Positions 7,848 to 16,597 are shown, counted from the stretch's first letter. The stretch: DNA of 64,000 bases from Methylomarinum vadi (GCF_000733935.1 NZ_JPON01000001.1:3296501-3360500), one strand, 5' to 3'. A program made the numbers and translations. Notes: generated by a model not told the origin, from the letters alone.

Positions 7848-8683
7848 TGCAGCAGGCCGATCTTGTTGAGCTGGCTCAGGCGGCACAGCGGTTGGAGTCG
7901 ACAAATATTGCCACGCGTATCAGTCACTTGGTCGGTATGCCGATAGAAAAGGCGCTGTCCGCCCTGCCTGGCCATTGGTCGACGGTCGTGTCGCGCATCA
8001 CCCGCACGGCCTTGGAAAAGGCGTTGGATGGTGCCTTGTATTCATTGAAACCGGTGCCGCGCAGACCCGCGAATAGAACTCATAAAGTACTGGCCGGCGT
8101 CAGCGGCGCCTTGGGCGGTTCATTCGGCATTACGGCCTTGGCCGTGGAATTGCCCGTTTCCGCAACCCTGATGCTGCGTTCGATCGCCGACATTGCGCGC
8201 GCTCATGGCGAGGATTTGGCCGACCTGGACACCAAGATGGCCTGTCTGACGGTTTTCGCCTTGAATGGCGGCCAGGCCAATAGACAAGAGAGCGCGGATA
8301 CCAGCTATTATGCGGTGCGTTCATTTCTCAGCAAGGCGATTGGCGATACAGCCAATCATATCGCCGTACATGGTTTTTCCAAGGAAGGCGCGCCGGCGTT
8401 GGTCAAACTGGTCAACGCAGTCGCGACCCGCTTCAGCGTTCCCGTGTCAGAGAAATTGGCGGCCCAGAGCTTGCCGGCCGTTGGCGCGGTCGGGGGTGCG
8501 TCGGTCAACTGGCTGTTCATGGAGCATTATCAGCAAATGGCGCATGCCCATTTTACCGTGCGTCGACTCGAAAGAATGTATGGTAAGAAAACAGTACAAA
8601 AACTGTATTCCCAAATCGTCAAGGAAAATACCGGCAGGCAGCGTAAAAAATGGACCGTGGAAAAATTGGCGATAGCCCGCTGA
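7847..8683 (+). CDS. EcsC-family protein
   Basis: The start ATG at 7847 overlaps the preceding stop (TGATG), with AGGGGA six bases before it, so the two genes are translationally coupled. The 278-residue product matches the EcsC family by its central GVSGALGGSFGITALAVELP stretch and the following helix MLRSIADIARAHG. EcsC proteins are membrane-associated and little studied; in Bacillus, EcsC belongs to the Ecs ABC transporter locus. Two hydrophobic, glycine-rich stretches (about 85-115 and 205-230) could insert into the membrane. It is the last gene of the copper cluster. Function here is unknown. Confidence 0.75.
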   Translation: MQQADLVELAQAAQRLESTNIATRISHLVGMPIEKALSALPGHWSTVVSRITRTALEKALDGALYSLKPVPRRPANRTHKVLAGVSGALGGSFGITALAVELPVSATLMLRSIADIARAHGEDLADLDTKMACLTVFALNGGQANRQESADTSYYAVRSFLSKAIGDTANHIAVHGFSKEGAPALVKLVNAVATRFSVPVSEKLAAQSLPAVGAVGGASVNWLFMEHYQQMAHAHFTVRRLERMYGKKTVQKLYSQIVKENTGRQRKKWTVEKLAIAR

Positions 8684-8847
8684 TTTGCGTTTAGAGTTGC
8701 TCGTTGGTCATGTCTTCCTGGTAATCTTTAACGACCCTTACGCTGCGCGAACAGCGCTAACTTTCCAACTTCCTTAAGAAGCAAGCGGTTTTGTTATTGA
8801 GCCATTAAGCCGCGATTAAGTTAGACCGTGGAAAATAGCTGGCAAAG

Positions 8848-8874
8848 AATGACTGGCGACTTCGTCATTTTTTC
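8848..8874 (+). terminator. Probable terminator downstream of the EcsC gene
   Basis: AATGAC and GTCATT pair around a 10-base loop and a run of six T follows. It lies 165 bases after the EcsC stop and 30 bases before the next start, so it may end the copper operon or act as a leader element of the next gene. Confidence 0.5.
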
Positions 8875-8903
8875 ATCAGTCTATTTTCAATAGGGAGGCC
8901 GTT

Positions 8904-9284
8904 ATGTATAAATTAGTCTCAATCGTTATCATGGCTTTGTTGCTTTCAACCACGGCAAACGCTCATGACAGACGCGGGTACCCAGGACGGGGCCATGCTT
9001 ATGGCCACTATAAACGTCACCACCACGATCATCGTTATAGGCGTTATGACTATCGGCCGGTGGAAAGGATTTATTATCGGGAAGAAGTGAGATATGCGCC
9101 ACGGCCGCCGGCACGCTATTATCCGGCGCCGCGCTATCGCCGTTACGATAATAGATCGGCCGAAGGATTGGTCGGAGGCGCTTTCGGTAGCATCATCGGC
9201 TACGAAATCGGCAGGGGAGACCCACTTGCGGCCGGTGTGGGCGCGGCACTGGGTTCCTTCGTCGGTAATGAAATACGCCGCTAA
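8904..9284 (+). CDS. Exported glycine-zipper (2TM) protein
   Basis: The 126-residue product begins with a signal peptide (MYKLVSIVIMALLLSTTANA, cleavage after ANA). A very basic, His/Arg/Tyr-rich middle follows (about 21-90), then a glycine-zipper pair (VGGAFGSIIGYEIG and AAGVGAALGSFVGNEI). Such proteins sit in the outer membrane or periplasm and are often labelled surface antigen or Rickettsia 17 kDa-like. AGGGAGG lies ahead of the ATG. There is no lipobox cysteine after the signal peptide. Precise function is unknown. Confidence 0.8.
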   Translation: MYKLVSIVIMALLLSTTANAHDRRGYPGRGHAYGHYKRHHHDHRYRRYDYRPVERIYYREEVRYAPRPPARYYPAPRYRRYDNRSAEGLVGGAFGSIIGYEIGRGDPLAAGVGAALGSFVGNEIRR

Positions 9285-9296
9285 AGGCCAAGGCAG

Positions 9297-9327
9297 AGCG
9301 TCAGCGCCGTTTCGCGGGGCTGACGCT
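9297..9327. terminator. Hairpin between convergent genes
   Basis: AGCGTCAGC pairs with GCTGACGCT between the ends of the glycine-zipper gene and lpxD. The T tract is weak, so a two-way terminator is plausible but not certain. Confidence 0.4.
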
Positions 9328-9336
9328 TGATCGAGG

Positions 9337-10371
9337 CTATTGCTCGAGTTTTGTCACTCTTTCCTGTAGTTCCTTGAATTTTTTTAGTAAGTCCGGCAAT
9401 TTGCTCAGCGCGGCCAATTCCTTCCAGGCGACTTTTCTCTCCTTGGCCGGACTGCCCCAAACCTGGGTGCCTGGCTTGATGTCCTGGGACACGCCGGAGC
9501 GGGCCATGACGACCGCCTGTTGACCGATCTTGACATGGTCGGCGATGCCGGAGCTGCCGGCCAGAATGGCCCCGTCTTCAATGGTACAGGAGCCGGAGAT
9601 GCCGGATTGGCCGCAAATGATTACATTGCGGCCGACCTTGTTGTTGTGGCCCAGTTGCACCAGATTATCGATTTTGCTGCCCGAGCCGATCGTGGTCGAG
9701 CCTAGCGCGCCGCGGTCGATACAGGTATTGGCGCCGATTTCGACATGGTCGGCGATGACGACATTGCCGACATGCGGCACTTTAATGTGTTGATTGTTGC
9801 GGTATTTATAACCGAAGCCGTCGGCGGCGACGATCGCGCCGGCATGGATAATGACGTGGTCGCCGACCACGGTATTGTCGTAAATCACCACATTCGGGTG
9901 GATTTTACAGTGTTTGCCGATCTTGACGTTATTGCCGATATGGACGCCGGCATGAATCTCGCAGTCGGCGCCAATGCTGCAATGCTGGCCGATGGTGGCG
10001 AAAGGGCCAATATGCAGGTTGTCGCCTAGCGTTACCCGATCGGCGATCACCGCGTGCGGGGAAATTTGCCTGTCGATTTTCGCCACCGGATGCAGAGCGT
10101 CGACGGCGTTTAAAAAACTGATTTCGGGATCCTTGCTCAGCAGCATCGCGATGCCGGCGGGCGCTTCCTCGGTGTGGAATTCGCTGGACACGAAACAGGC
10201 CGACGCCTTGCAGTCCTTCAGGTATGGTTTGTATTTGCTGTCGCTCAATACCGTGACTTGGCCGGCCTGGGCCGTCATGATGTCGGCGGCGGAGTGTATG
10301 GACGCGGATAGGTCGCCGCCTTGCGGAGCGGCATCGCAAAGATGGGCGAGTTCCTGAATGGTCAGAGTCAT
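9337..10371 (-). CDS. lpxD: UDP-3-O-acylglucosamine N-acyltransferase
   Basis: I take the ATG at 10371 (344 residues), which has GGAAATA before it and follows the upstream stop by one base; a longer frame would overlap that gene. LpxD adds the second acyl chain of lipid A precursor from acyl-ACP in the cytoplasm. The N-terminal uridine-binding domain (about 1-95) is followed by many left-handed beta-helix hexapeptide turns such as IGPFAT, IGNNVK and IGANTC. The catalytic His lies in LVQLGHNNKVG, and a short C-terminal helix ends the protein. It is not in the usual skp-lpxD-fabZ-lpxA-lpxB locus but behind a membrane/synthase fusion gene, so it may be a second copy. Confidence 0.9.
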   Translation of the reverse strand: MTLTIQELAHLCDAAPQGGDLSASIHSAADIMTAQAGQVTVLSDSKYKPYLKDCKASACFVSSEFHTEEAPAGIAMLLSKDPEISFLNAVDALHPVAKIDRQISPHAVIADRVTLGDNLHIGPFATIGQHCSIGADCEIHAGVHIGNNVKIGKHCKIHPNVVIYDNTVVGDHVIIHAGAIVAADGFGYKYRNNQHIKVPHVGNVVIADHVEIGANTCIDRGALGSTTIGSGSKIDNLVQLGHNNKVGRNVIICGQSGISGSCTIEDGAILAGSSGIADHVKIGQQAVVMARSGVSQDIKPGTQVWGSPAKERKVAWKELAALSKLPDLLKKFKELQERVTKLEQ

Positions 10372-10372
10372 A

Positions 10373-12607
10373 TTATTTCCAGATTCCAATAATGTTAGTG
10401 AAGTCATCGGTCCATGGCTTCATATCAAAATACAAAGGCAGTTTCTGCCAATTACCCAAACGGCTTTGTTGTAGTGGTTGTAATACCGCCTCATTCCTGG
10501 CCATGACCACCCAATCGGTCGCTACCACCAGCGGTATGTTCTGCTGCGGTTTGAATTCCTGAATCAAGGCCGCCAGTTTGAGCTGTTTGGCGTGATCGGC
10601 CAACACTTTTTTCAGGGCCAAATGGCGATTGGTGATATGAAAGGCCAGTATGCCGTCTGGCTTTAGTTTAGCAAAATACAATTGGATCGCCTCCTGCGTC
10701 AACAAATGCGTCGGCACCGAGTCGGAACTGAAGGCGTCGAGGATCAATAAATCGAAGCTGGCATCCTTTTCCTTGGTTAGGGACAGTCGGGCATCGCCGA
10801 CCACCATCTCCGCTTTGGGCGCGCAGCGCTCGAGATAACTGAAATAGGCCGGATTTTGGGCGATCTCGATGACCAGCGGGTCGATTTCGTAGAAACGCCA
10901 GTGTTGCGTCGGTTTGGCGTAACAAGCCAAAGCGCCGGCGCCCAATCCGACCGAACCGATTTGCCAGTGATCGTCTTGATTATCGAAGACCTTAAAAAGC
11001 TGGCCCATCGGCCCCGGCCGGCTGTAATAAGTCAGCGGCGTCGTGACGTGTTGCGGCTGCAAGCGTTGGGCGCCGTGTTTGGTCGTGCCATGGAAAAGTT
11101 CGTGATATTTTTCAGGACGGTTGTTTTCGTCGCTCAAGATACTTTCCCGCACCGAAAAGACGCCGAAAAACGTCCGTTCCTGAAAAAGGGTATTCGACAA
11201 CAAACTATGCAGGCCGCCGGTGAACAACAAGATAATACCGGTCAACAGACCCAGGCTGAGCGGTTGGGAGCGGAACGCATAAGTCAGGCCCGCCAGCATG
11301 ATCAGGATCACGCCGATGCTGTCGAGATAGGCGGACAAATTATCGGACAACGCATATACAAGCAGGCCGACCATCAATAAAACAAATGGAAAGAGGGGTT
11401 GCAAGGCCCATTTTTGTTGAAAAAAGCCCGGGCGCAACAACAAAGCGGCGACGATCATCAAGGGATACTCATAGACCGCGTTAAAGATAAACGGCGCGAC
11501 GAAGGTGTTGAACATGCCGCCGAGCATGCCGCCGAACGACATGATCAGATAAAAGTCGGTCAAATGACGCGTGTGCGGACGCATTTTCGCCAATTCGCCA
11601 TGGCAAACCATGATGGCCAGAAAAAAGGCCAGCAAATGCAGGCTAAGATCCAGCCAGTAAGGCAATACCGCCGGATTGATGAAGGAATAGGCGATGAAGG
11701 GCAGCAGTACGGCCGGTTGCGCATTGACCATGACGGGATGAATCTTGTGCGCCCATTTGGAAAATACCAGGACGAAGGACAGCAAATACAGCGTCAACGG
11801 TATGATCCACAACAATGGCACCGAAGCGATATCGGTACTGATGAAATTGGTCAAGCCCAACAACAGGCTGGAGGGGACGAAGGCCAGCACCAGCCAATGC
11901 AGTTTGGTGCCAAGTTCCAGTTCCGCCAAGTGAAATTCTTCTTCGACAGATGGCGTAGCGGCTTGGTCTTGTGTTTGGCTGCGCCATAAGATTAAACCGC
12001 AGCCTACGATCAGCAAGATCAGAACGACATAGCAGATACTCCAGAATAATCGCTGGTCGGCCAGGCCGATATTGGGCTCGAGAAGAAACGGATAACTCAA
12101 TAACGCCAAAAGACTGCCGGCATTGCTGGCGGCATACAAATAGTAAGGATCGTGGCTGGTGTGGTGACCGACGTTCGCAAACCATTTTTGTAGCAATGGG
12201 GCGGTGGTCGACACGACAAAAAAAGGCAGGCCGATGGCGATGAATAGTGTCCATATCAACCATAACGTCGGGTTGCTTTCGGTCGGCGGTGTCGCACCTT
12301 CCGGCAGGGCGATCGGCAGGGCGATGAGACTGACCAGCAAGACCGCGACATGGATTTGAATTTGGCGATGCTTGGCTTGATTGACGGCCAGAAAATGGGC
12401 GTACAGGTAACCGAGGAACAGCAGAATTTGATAAAAAACCATGCAAGTGTTCCAGACCGCCGGGGTGCCGCCGAGCAACGGCAGCAGCAACTTGCCGAAC
12501 ATGGGTTGGACGACGAACATCAACGTGGCGCTGATGAACAGCGTTCCGGCAAACAAAAAGATCAGGGAAAAGCTTCGGTCCGATGGTTGGGCAATGGTTT
12601 TATTCAT
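10373..12607 (-). CDS. Membrane-fused spermidine-synthase-like protein
   Basis: The 744-residue protein has a long membrane part (about 1-470) with roughly a dozen hydrophobic helices and a C-terminal cytoplasmic Rossmann domain (about 480-744). The latter resembles the polyamine synthase/methyltransferase fold: IGSVGLGAGALACYA, then YEIDPLVIEIA and DLLILDAFSSDSVP. Proteins of this architecture are called fused MFS/spermidine synthases. Whether they make polyamines is unclear, since they lack a clear decarboxy-SAM and putrescine pocket by eye. The gene ends one base before lpxD, so the two are probably co-transcribed. Confidence 0.85.
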   Translation of the reverse strand: MNKTIAQPSDRSFSLIFLFAGTLFISATLMFVVQPMFGKLLLPLLGGTPAVWNTCMVFYQILLFLGYLYAHFLAVNQAKHRQIQIHVAVLLVSLIALPIALPEGATPPTESNPTLWLIWTLFIAIGLPFFVVSTTAPLLQKWFANVGHHTSHDPYYLYAASNAGSLLALLSYPFLLEPNIGLADQRLFWSICYVVLILLIVGCGLILWRSQTQDQAATPSVEEEFHLAELELGTKLHWLVLAFVPSSLLLGLTNFISTDIASVPLLWIIPLTLYLLSFVLVFSKWAHKIHPVMVNAQPAVLLPFIAYSFINPAVLPYWLDLSLHLLAFFLAIMVCHGELAKMRPHTRHLTDFYLIMSFGGMLGGMFNTFVAPFIFNAVYEYPLMIVAALLLRPGFFQQKWALQPLFPFVLLMVGLLVYALSDNLSAYLDSIGVILIMLAGLTYAFRSQPLSLGLLTGIILLFTGGLHSLLSNTLFQERTFFGVFSVRESILSDENNRPEKYHELFHGTTKHGAQRLQPQHVTTPLTYYSRPGPMGQLFKVFDNQDDHWQIGSVGLGAGALACYAKPTQHWRFYEIDPLVIEIAQNPAYFSYLERCAPKAEMVVGDARLSLTKEKDASFDLLILDAFSSDSVPTHLLTQEAIQLYFAKLKPDGILAFHITNRHLALKKVLADHAKQLKLAALIQEFKPQQNIPLVVATDWVVMARNEAVLQPLQQSRLGNWQKLPLYFDMKPWTDDFTNIIGIWK

Positions 12608-12684
12608 TATTGTTATTAAGGCGTTATCAACTTTTGCGTAAGCCGCCTATGATAATGCATTTAGCGGGATTTGTGACCGCGCAA

Positions 12685-12710
12685 TAAAAAAAGGCGGATG
12701 ACCGCCTTTA
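12685..12710 (-). terminator. Terminator of the charged secreted protein gene
   Basis: AAAGGCGG and CCGCCTTT pair around a 4-base loop. Read on the minus strand a run of seven T follows. It lies just downstream of the minus-strand gene at 12758. Confidence 0.85.
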
Positions 12711-12757
12711 GAAGGGGACTTCCTTGTCCGGAGGAGCAAAGCAGGAATGATTGGAAT

Positions 12758-13255
12758 TTATCGATCTCGCGTATCGACGCCGGTGAATTCCCGCGTTTTA
12801 TTGTCGATACTTTCTATGGCCCGTCGATGCATATCGTCTATACGCGACTTGGCCCCATCGATATTTCGGTCGATGATGGTATCGACCGGGTTTTGTCTAT
12901 AACCGCTGTCGTCGTAGCGGCGATATTCGCGCCGATCCAGGCCGTCGCGTTCCTGTTCGTATTGTCGACGGTAACGGTCATGATTTTCGTCATAATCTTT
13001 GCGGCGTTTTTTATAATCGTCGCGGTATTTTTGTCTCTTTTCCTTATATTTCTCTTCATATTCCTTGTGTTTTTTCAGTTCGTGGCGTTCTTCCGCGCGC
13101 TCGCGGCCGCGCGTGCTGTATTCGTTCGATTGCTTATTGCTGTTGCGCCAGCGAGCGTCGCTGCCTTTGTCGTGCGGATTGCCCTTGGCTAATAGCGGTG
13201 CGGAAAAACTTAGTGACAATGCGGCCAAAGGAATCAGGAGGAATTTAGTCATCAT
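12758..13255 (-). CDS. Exported, highly charged protein of unknown function
   Basis: The 165-residue product has a signal peptide (about 1-23, ending PLLAKG) and is then almost wholly charged: many Arg, Lys, Glu, Asp and Tyr from about 30 to 125, likely a long helix or disordered rod. A second in-frame ATG one codon later is equally possible as the start. I recognise no domain. It resembles the small basic/acidic periplasmic proteins common in methanotrophs, but I cannot name a function. The gene has its own terminator. Confidence 0.65.
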   Translation of the reverse strand: MMTKFLLIPLAALSLSFSAPLLAKGNPHDKGSDARWRNSNKQSNEYSTRGRERAEERHELKKHKEYEEKYKEKRQKYRDDYKKRRKDYDENHDRYRRQYEQERDGLDRREYRRYDDSGYRQNPVDTIIDRNIDGAKSRIDDMHRRAIESIDNKTREFTGVDTRDR

Positions 13256-13327
13256 GTCGATGTTATCGGTTGGTTTAAAAGATTGATCGTTAGCCTACTG
13301 CAGTTAACTTAATCACCGCTGAACGAG

Positions 13328-13360
13328 CTTAGTTGCCTTGTATCAACCATGGCAACTAAG
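13328..13360. repeat. Perfect 10-base hairpin downstream of cytochrome c4
   Basis: CTTAGTTGCC and GGCAACTAAG pair perfectly around a 13-base loop. No T tract follows on either strand, so it may be a transcript-stabilising stem and not an intrinsic terminator. Confidence 0.45.
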
Positions 13361-13381
13361 CCGGGACGGTGACGGAAAAAT

Positions 13382-13954
13382 TTATTTCAACGAACCCAGG
13401 TAAGAGCTAATTTCCTTGATGTCTTGTTCGGATAGGCTTTTGGCGATCGCTCCCATCGGTCCGCCGACGCGGTCGCCTTTTTGGAAGGCCAACAGTTGCT
13501 TAGCCAAATAAGCCGGTTGCTGCCCGGCCAGCCGGGGAAATTGGCCTCGCCCCTGTGCCTCGTTACCGTGGCAGCCCATGCACATGGCCGCCTTGGCCTT
13601 GCCTTGTTTCGCCAAATCGGGATCACCGCCGGCGCTTTGAGGAGCTACGCCGGCAAAATAGGCGGCCAGGTTTTCGATATCCTTTTGATTCAGGCCGGAC
13701 GCCATGCCTTTCATCGTGGCACTCTGGCGCGCACCCGATTTAAAGGCCTTCAATTGGTTTTCGATATACATGCTGGTTTGTCCGGCCAGGCTGGGAAACA
13801 TAGGGTTTTGGCTGACGCCTTCCGAACCGTGGCAGCCGAAACACATTGCCGCCTTGTTCTTGCCCGCTTCAATATCGGCGGCGCCGGCATGAGGGCTGAA
13901 CACTGCGAAAGCCAACGAGAAAACGGCGATTTGTCGAACGTTTGTGCTAGTCAT
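13382..13954 (-). CDS. Dihaem cytochrome c4
   Basis: This 190-residue protein has an export signal (cleavage near HAGAA, residue 25) and two similar class I cytochrome halves, each with a haem site: CFGCH at 38-42 and CMGCH at 125-129. Each half carries a downstream Met ligand context (KGMASGLNQKDIENLAAYF and GGPMGAIAKSLSEQDIKEIS). The two-domain form and length fit cytochrome c4, a periplasmic electron carrier that passes electrons to terminal oxidases. It is monocistronic and divergent from the Nudix gene. Confidence 0.92.
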   Translation of the reverse strand: MTSTNVRQIAVFSLAFAVFSPHAGAADIEAGKNKAAMCFGCHGSEGVSQNPMFPSLAGQTSMYIENQLKAFKSGARQSATMKGMASGLNQKDIENLAAYFAGVAPQSAGGDPDLAKQGKAKAAMCMGCHGNEAQGRGQFPRLAGQQPAYLAKQLLAFQKGDRVGGPMGAIAKSLSEQDIKEISSYLGSLK

Positions 13955-14027
13955 ACATCCCCCTTATTATTGTTGGATTTATTAATTTCAATGACCGTCA
14001 TTTAAGACAATAATTCAATAATAGACC

Positions 14028-14543
14028 ATGGATAACAGTAAGCAAATACCGCCCATGCCGGCCATCGGAGTCGGAGCCGTGGTACTGAACCGGCGCGGGC
14101 AAATCCTGTTGATCAAACGCGACAAGGCGCCGGCGCATGGCTTGTGGTCGATTCCAGGCGGCAAGCAGGAAGCCGGCGAGACGCTAGTCGAGGCCTGTCG
14201 CCGGGAGGTATTGGAGGAAACCGGGCTGAAGGTAAAGATTCACAATATTCTGGCGGTGGTGGAGAGAAGACTGGAGGGGTTTCATTATGTCATCGTGGAT
14301 TTTTTCGCCGAATGTAGCGATGAAAAAACGTTTCCGGTTGCGCAAAGCGACGCTAGCGAGGCTTGCTGGGTTGCTCCCGTCCACTTGGAGCGTTTTGCCT
14401 TGGTCGAGGGCTTAAAAGCGATAATCGACAGTGCTGTCGAACAGTTTCAACGAGGCGTTGAGCACGGCCTGGTGGATAGGGAAGGCCGCGGAACGGACTT
14501 TAAAGATTTCCGCCGTGATGCCGATCACATAAACAGCGATTGA
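14028..14543 (+). CDS. Nudix hydrolase
   Basis: The 171-residue protein contains a full Nudix box from G45 to L67: G45, E51, then REVLEE at 59-64 and G66. The Glu cluster binds the metal for cleavage of nucleoside-diphosphate-X compounds. The sequence [21 protein letters not shown] and the [11 protein letters not shown] run are like the ADP-ribose pyrophosphatase/MutT-like group. The C-terminal 30 residues are polar and extra. The substrate cannot be told from sequence. Confidence 0.9.
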
Positions 14544-14559
14544 TAATTAGGGTGCCGTC

Positions 14560-15732
14560 ATGTTCGTTTCCTCATTTCATCCTGGGTTTTCGTTACCCAA
14601 CGTGGGTTTGCAGAATTTCCATCCCCATCGTCCGCAGGAAGCGGCGGAGCAGCGGCCGGCTAAGGAGATGGAGATTTCGCCGCAAAAAATCGTCGACCTG
14701 AAGGTTGTCGACAGGCTGGAACAGCTGCTAAAAAAAGACGGTATTAGCTTAACCGACCTGGAGCCCGAGGATTTTTCTCCGCAGGCCGTTTCCGAACGGA
14801 TCTTGTCATCGGTGCGCCAAGCCTATGGTCAATTTCGGCAGAACCGGCCCGAAGGCGATGACGGCGAATTCTTTTCCCAGGTCCGTAAAGGTTTGGAACA
14901 AGGTTTTGCCGAAGCCCGCGATATCCTGCAAAATTTGGGTGTATTACAGGGGCAGATCGCTGCCGATATCGATGAAACCCATGATTTGACCCGACGAAGC
15001 TTAGAACAATTCGAGTCGGGCGGGGCTAACGTGGTTACCGACATGGCGTTTCAGAGTATCTCCCTGCAATCGAGCCGCTCCGCGCAACTGCAAATCGAAA
15101 CGCAACAAGGCGACCTGATTACGCTTAGTTTCAATCAATCCACTTCTTCGAGTCGCAGCACAGTGCAGGCTTCCCGCACGGGACAGGCGTTAAATGCCTT
15201 TCAACAAAGCAAGTCTTTAGAGAGTGAGTTAAACGTCACGATTGAAGGCGATTTAAACGCGGATGAACAAAATGCATTGCGCCAGGTCATGCAAAACATG
15301 CACAAAATCAGTAACGCGTTTTTTCATGGTAATGCGCAGGCGGCATTGAAGCATGCCATGAGAGCGGGATTCGATAGCGAACAAATCGCCGGGTTTTCAT
15401 TGGAGTTGAGCATGCACAAGTCGGTGCAAGCGGTAGCGTCCTATCAACAAACCGCGCAGCCGGAACAAACGATCGATAGCGATTTACTCACCCAGGCAGG
15501 CGGTTTTTTGGAGGCAGCCAAAACCCTGCTGGCCGACGCTCAATCCGGCTTGCAGAAATTGCTGGAACCGCGCCAGGCGTTCGACGATTTGTTTAATGAA
15601 ATCGGAACATTGAGTCGCGAGAATTGGACCGGGCCGGATGCAGTCGACGAAAACCAATTGTTTGCCGATATTATCGCTGCGCTGGGCAAGGGCGTCTTCG
15701 GGGATAAAGCCGAGCAAGCGCAAGCGGCCTGA
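14560..15732 (+). CDS. DUF5610-like protein of unknown function
   Basis: The 390-residue product is soluble and helical. The segment about 60-150 (FSPQAVSERILSSVRQAYG, then GFAEARDILQNLGVLQG and TRRSLEQF) resembles the DUF5610 family. The remainder is Gln- and Ala-rich, with a beta-rich part about 165-200 and helices to the end. There is no signal peptide. It starts 16 bases after the Nudix gene, so co-transcription is likely. The role is unknown. Confidence 0.6.
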   Translation: MFVSSFHPGFSLPNVGLQNFHPHRPQEAAEQRPAKEMEISPQKIVDLKVVDRLEQLLKKDGISLTDLEPEDFSPQAVSERILSSVRQAYGQFRQNRPEGDDGEFFSQVRKGLEQGFAEARDILQNLGVLQGQIAADIDETHDLTRRSLEQFESGGANVVTDMAFQSISLQSSRSAQLQIETQQGDLITLSFNQSTSSSRSTVQASRTGQALNAFQQSKSLESELNVTIEGDLNADEQNALRQVMQNMHKISNAFFHGNAQAALKHAMRAGFDSEQIAGFSLELSMHKSVQAVASYQQTAQPEQTIDSDLLTQAGGFLEAAKTLLADAQSGLQKLLEPRQAFDDLFNEIGTLSRENWTGPDAVDENQLFADIIAALGKGVFGDKAEQAQAA

Positions 15733-15736
15733 TAAG

Positions 15737-15919
15737 TTATTGCTCTTTATCGCAACTGCCGGCCTGGCAGCCGCAATTTTTGCCGCAGCCGAGGCCTTCT
15801 TCCTTGGCCGGGCCGAACTCGGGGTGTTTGGCGGCGAATTTGCGCGCCGCCTGTTGCACCAGGATCCAGCCCAGCATCAGCGAGAAAATGACGCCCATCG
15901 CGATCAGAAAATTAAGCAT
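15737..15919 (-). CDS. Small NqrM-like protein, probable Rnf assembly factor
   Basis: The 60-residue protein has one N-terminal membrane helix (MLNFLIAMGVIFSLMLGWILV) and a C-terminal cluster of four Cys (CGKNCGCQAGSC). That layout matches NqrM (DUF539), which is needed to insert the membrane-embedded iron centre of Na(+)-NQR. RnfA and RnfE are homologues of the NqrE/NqrD pair that holds that centre. Placed at the end of the rnf run, 87 bases after rnfA, it is probably the Rnf counterpart. Homology is by layout, so function is inference. Confidence 0.7.
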   Translation of the reverse strand: MLNFLIAMGVIFSLMLGWILVQQAARKFAAKHPEFGPAKEEGLGCGKNCGCQAGSCDKEQ

Positions 15920-15964
15920 GGTTGCCTCCCGTTACTACTGTGAAAGTCGCAAAGCGACACCTTA

Positions 15965-16001
15965 ATCTCCCTCGCCCTTTGGGAGAGGGTTGGGGAGAGG
16001 G
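15965..16001. repeat. Interspersed CTCCCTC-type palindromic repeat
   Basis: CCCTC and GAGGG arms occur around CCTTTGG, followed by GGTTGGGGAGAGGG. This resembles an intergenic repeat seen in many proteobacterial genomes. It separates the NqrM-like gene from rnfA. Confidence 0.5.
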
Positions 16002-16006
16002 AATGA

Positions 16007-16597
16007 TTAGGCCGCCGAGCCGCCCAGACCGGCGAAACCCATGAAGGTCATCGACAAGATCCCGGCCAGCATCATGCTGAGCGCGGCCGCTTGGGTGATG
16101 CTGGGCAGGTTGGATAGCTCCAGCTTCTCGCGCAGTCCGGCCATCAATACGATGGCCAGGGCGAAACCGGCGCCGGCGCCGAGACTGAAGGCGACCGATT
16201 GCAGGAAATCATAGCCGCGAGCGGTCTGGAAAAGTGCCACGCCGAGGATCGCGCAGTTGGTCGTGATCAGCGGCAGGAAAATGCCCAGGGCCCGGAACAA
16301 AGTCGGGCTGAATTTTTTTAGCACCATTTCTACCAATTGCACCGACGAGGCGATGATGGCGATATAGCTGATCAGGCGCAGAAATTCCAGGTTATATTTC
16401 GTCAACACCAGGTTGATGCCATAGGAGCAAACCGAACTGACGAACATGACGAACGTGGTCGCCAGTCCCATGTTGAAGGCCGTGTCGCGTTTGGCGGACA
16501 CGCCGACGAACGGACACAGGCCGAGAAACATCGCCAACACGAAGTTGTTGATCAAGAAGGCGCTGAGAAAGATAAAACTGAGTGATTCGGGATTCAT
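16007..16597 (-). CDS. rnfA: Rnf electron-transport complex subunit A
   Basis: The 196-residue polytopic protein has about six helices and matches RnfA closely: INNFVLAMFLGLCPFVGVS near 15-35 and LGIFLPLITTNCAILGVALF near 105-125. The two Cys within these symmetric segments are ligands of the iron centre shared with RnfE inside the membrane. Rnf couples electron transfer between ferredoxin and NAD(+) to ion pumping. It is the last core gene of the cluster. Confidence 0.95.
   Translation of the reverse strand: MNPESLSFIFLSAFLINNFVLAMFLGLCPFVGVSAKRDTAFNMGLATTFVMFVSSVCSYGINLVLTKYNLEFLRLISYIAIIASSVQLVEMVLKKFSPTLFRALGIFLPLITTNCAILGVALFQTARGYDFLQSVAFSLGAGAGFALAIVLMAGLREKLELSNLPSITQAAALSMMLAGILSMTFMGFAGLGGSAA

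Noticed and set aside
12698-13192. A 164-codon plus-strand frame with a very hydrophobic translation
   Set aside because: It is antisense to the charged secreted protein gene; complementing Lys/Arg/Glu codons gives Phe/Leu/Ile-rich frames by chance.
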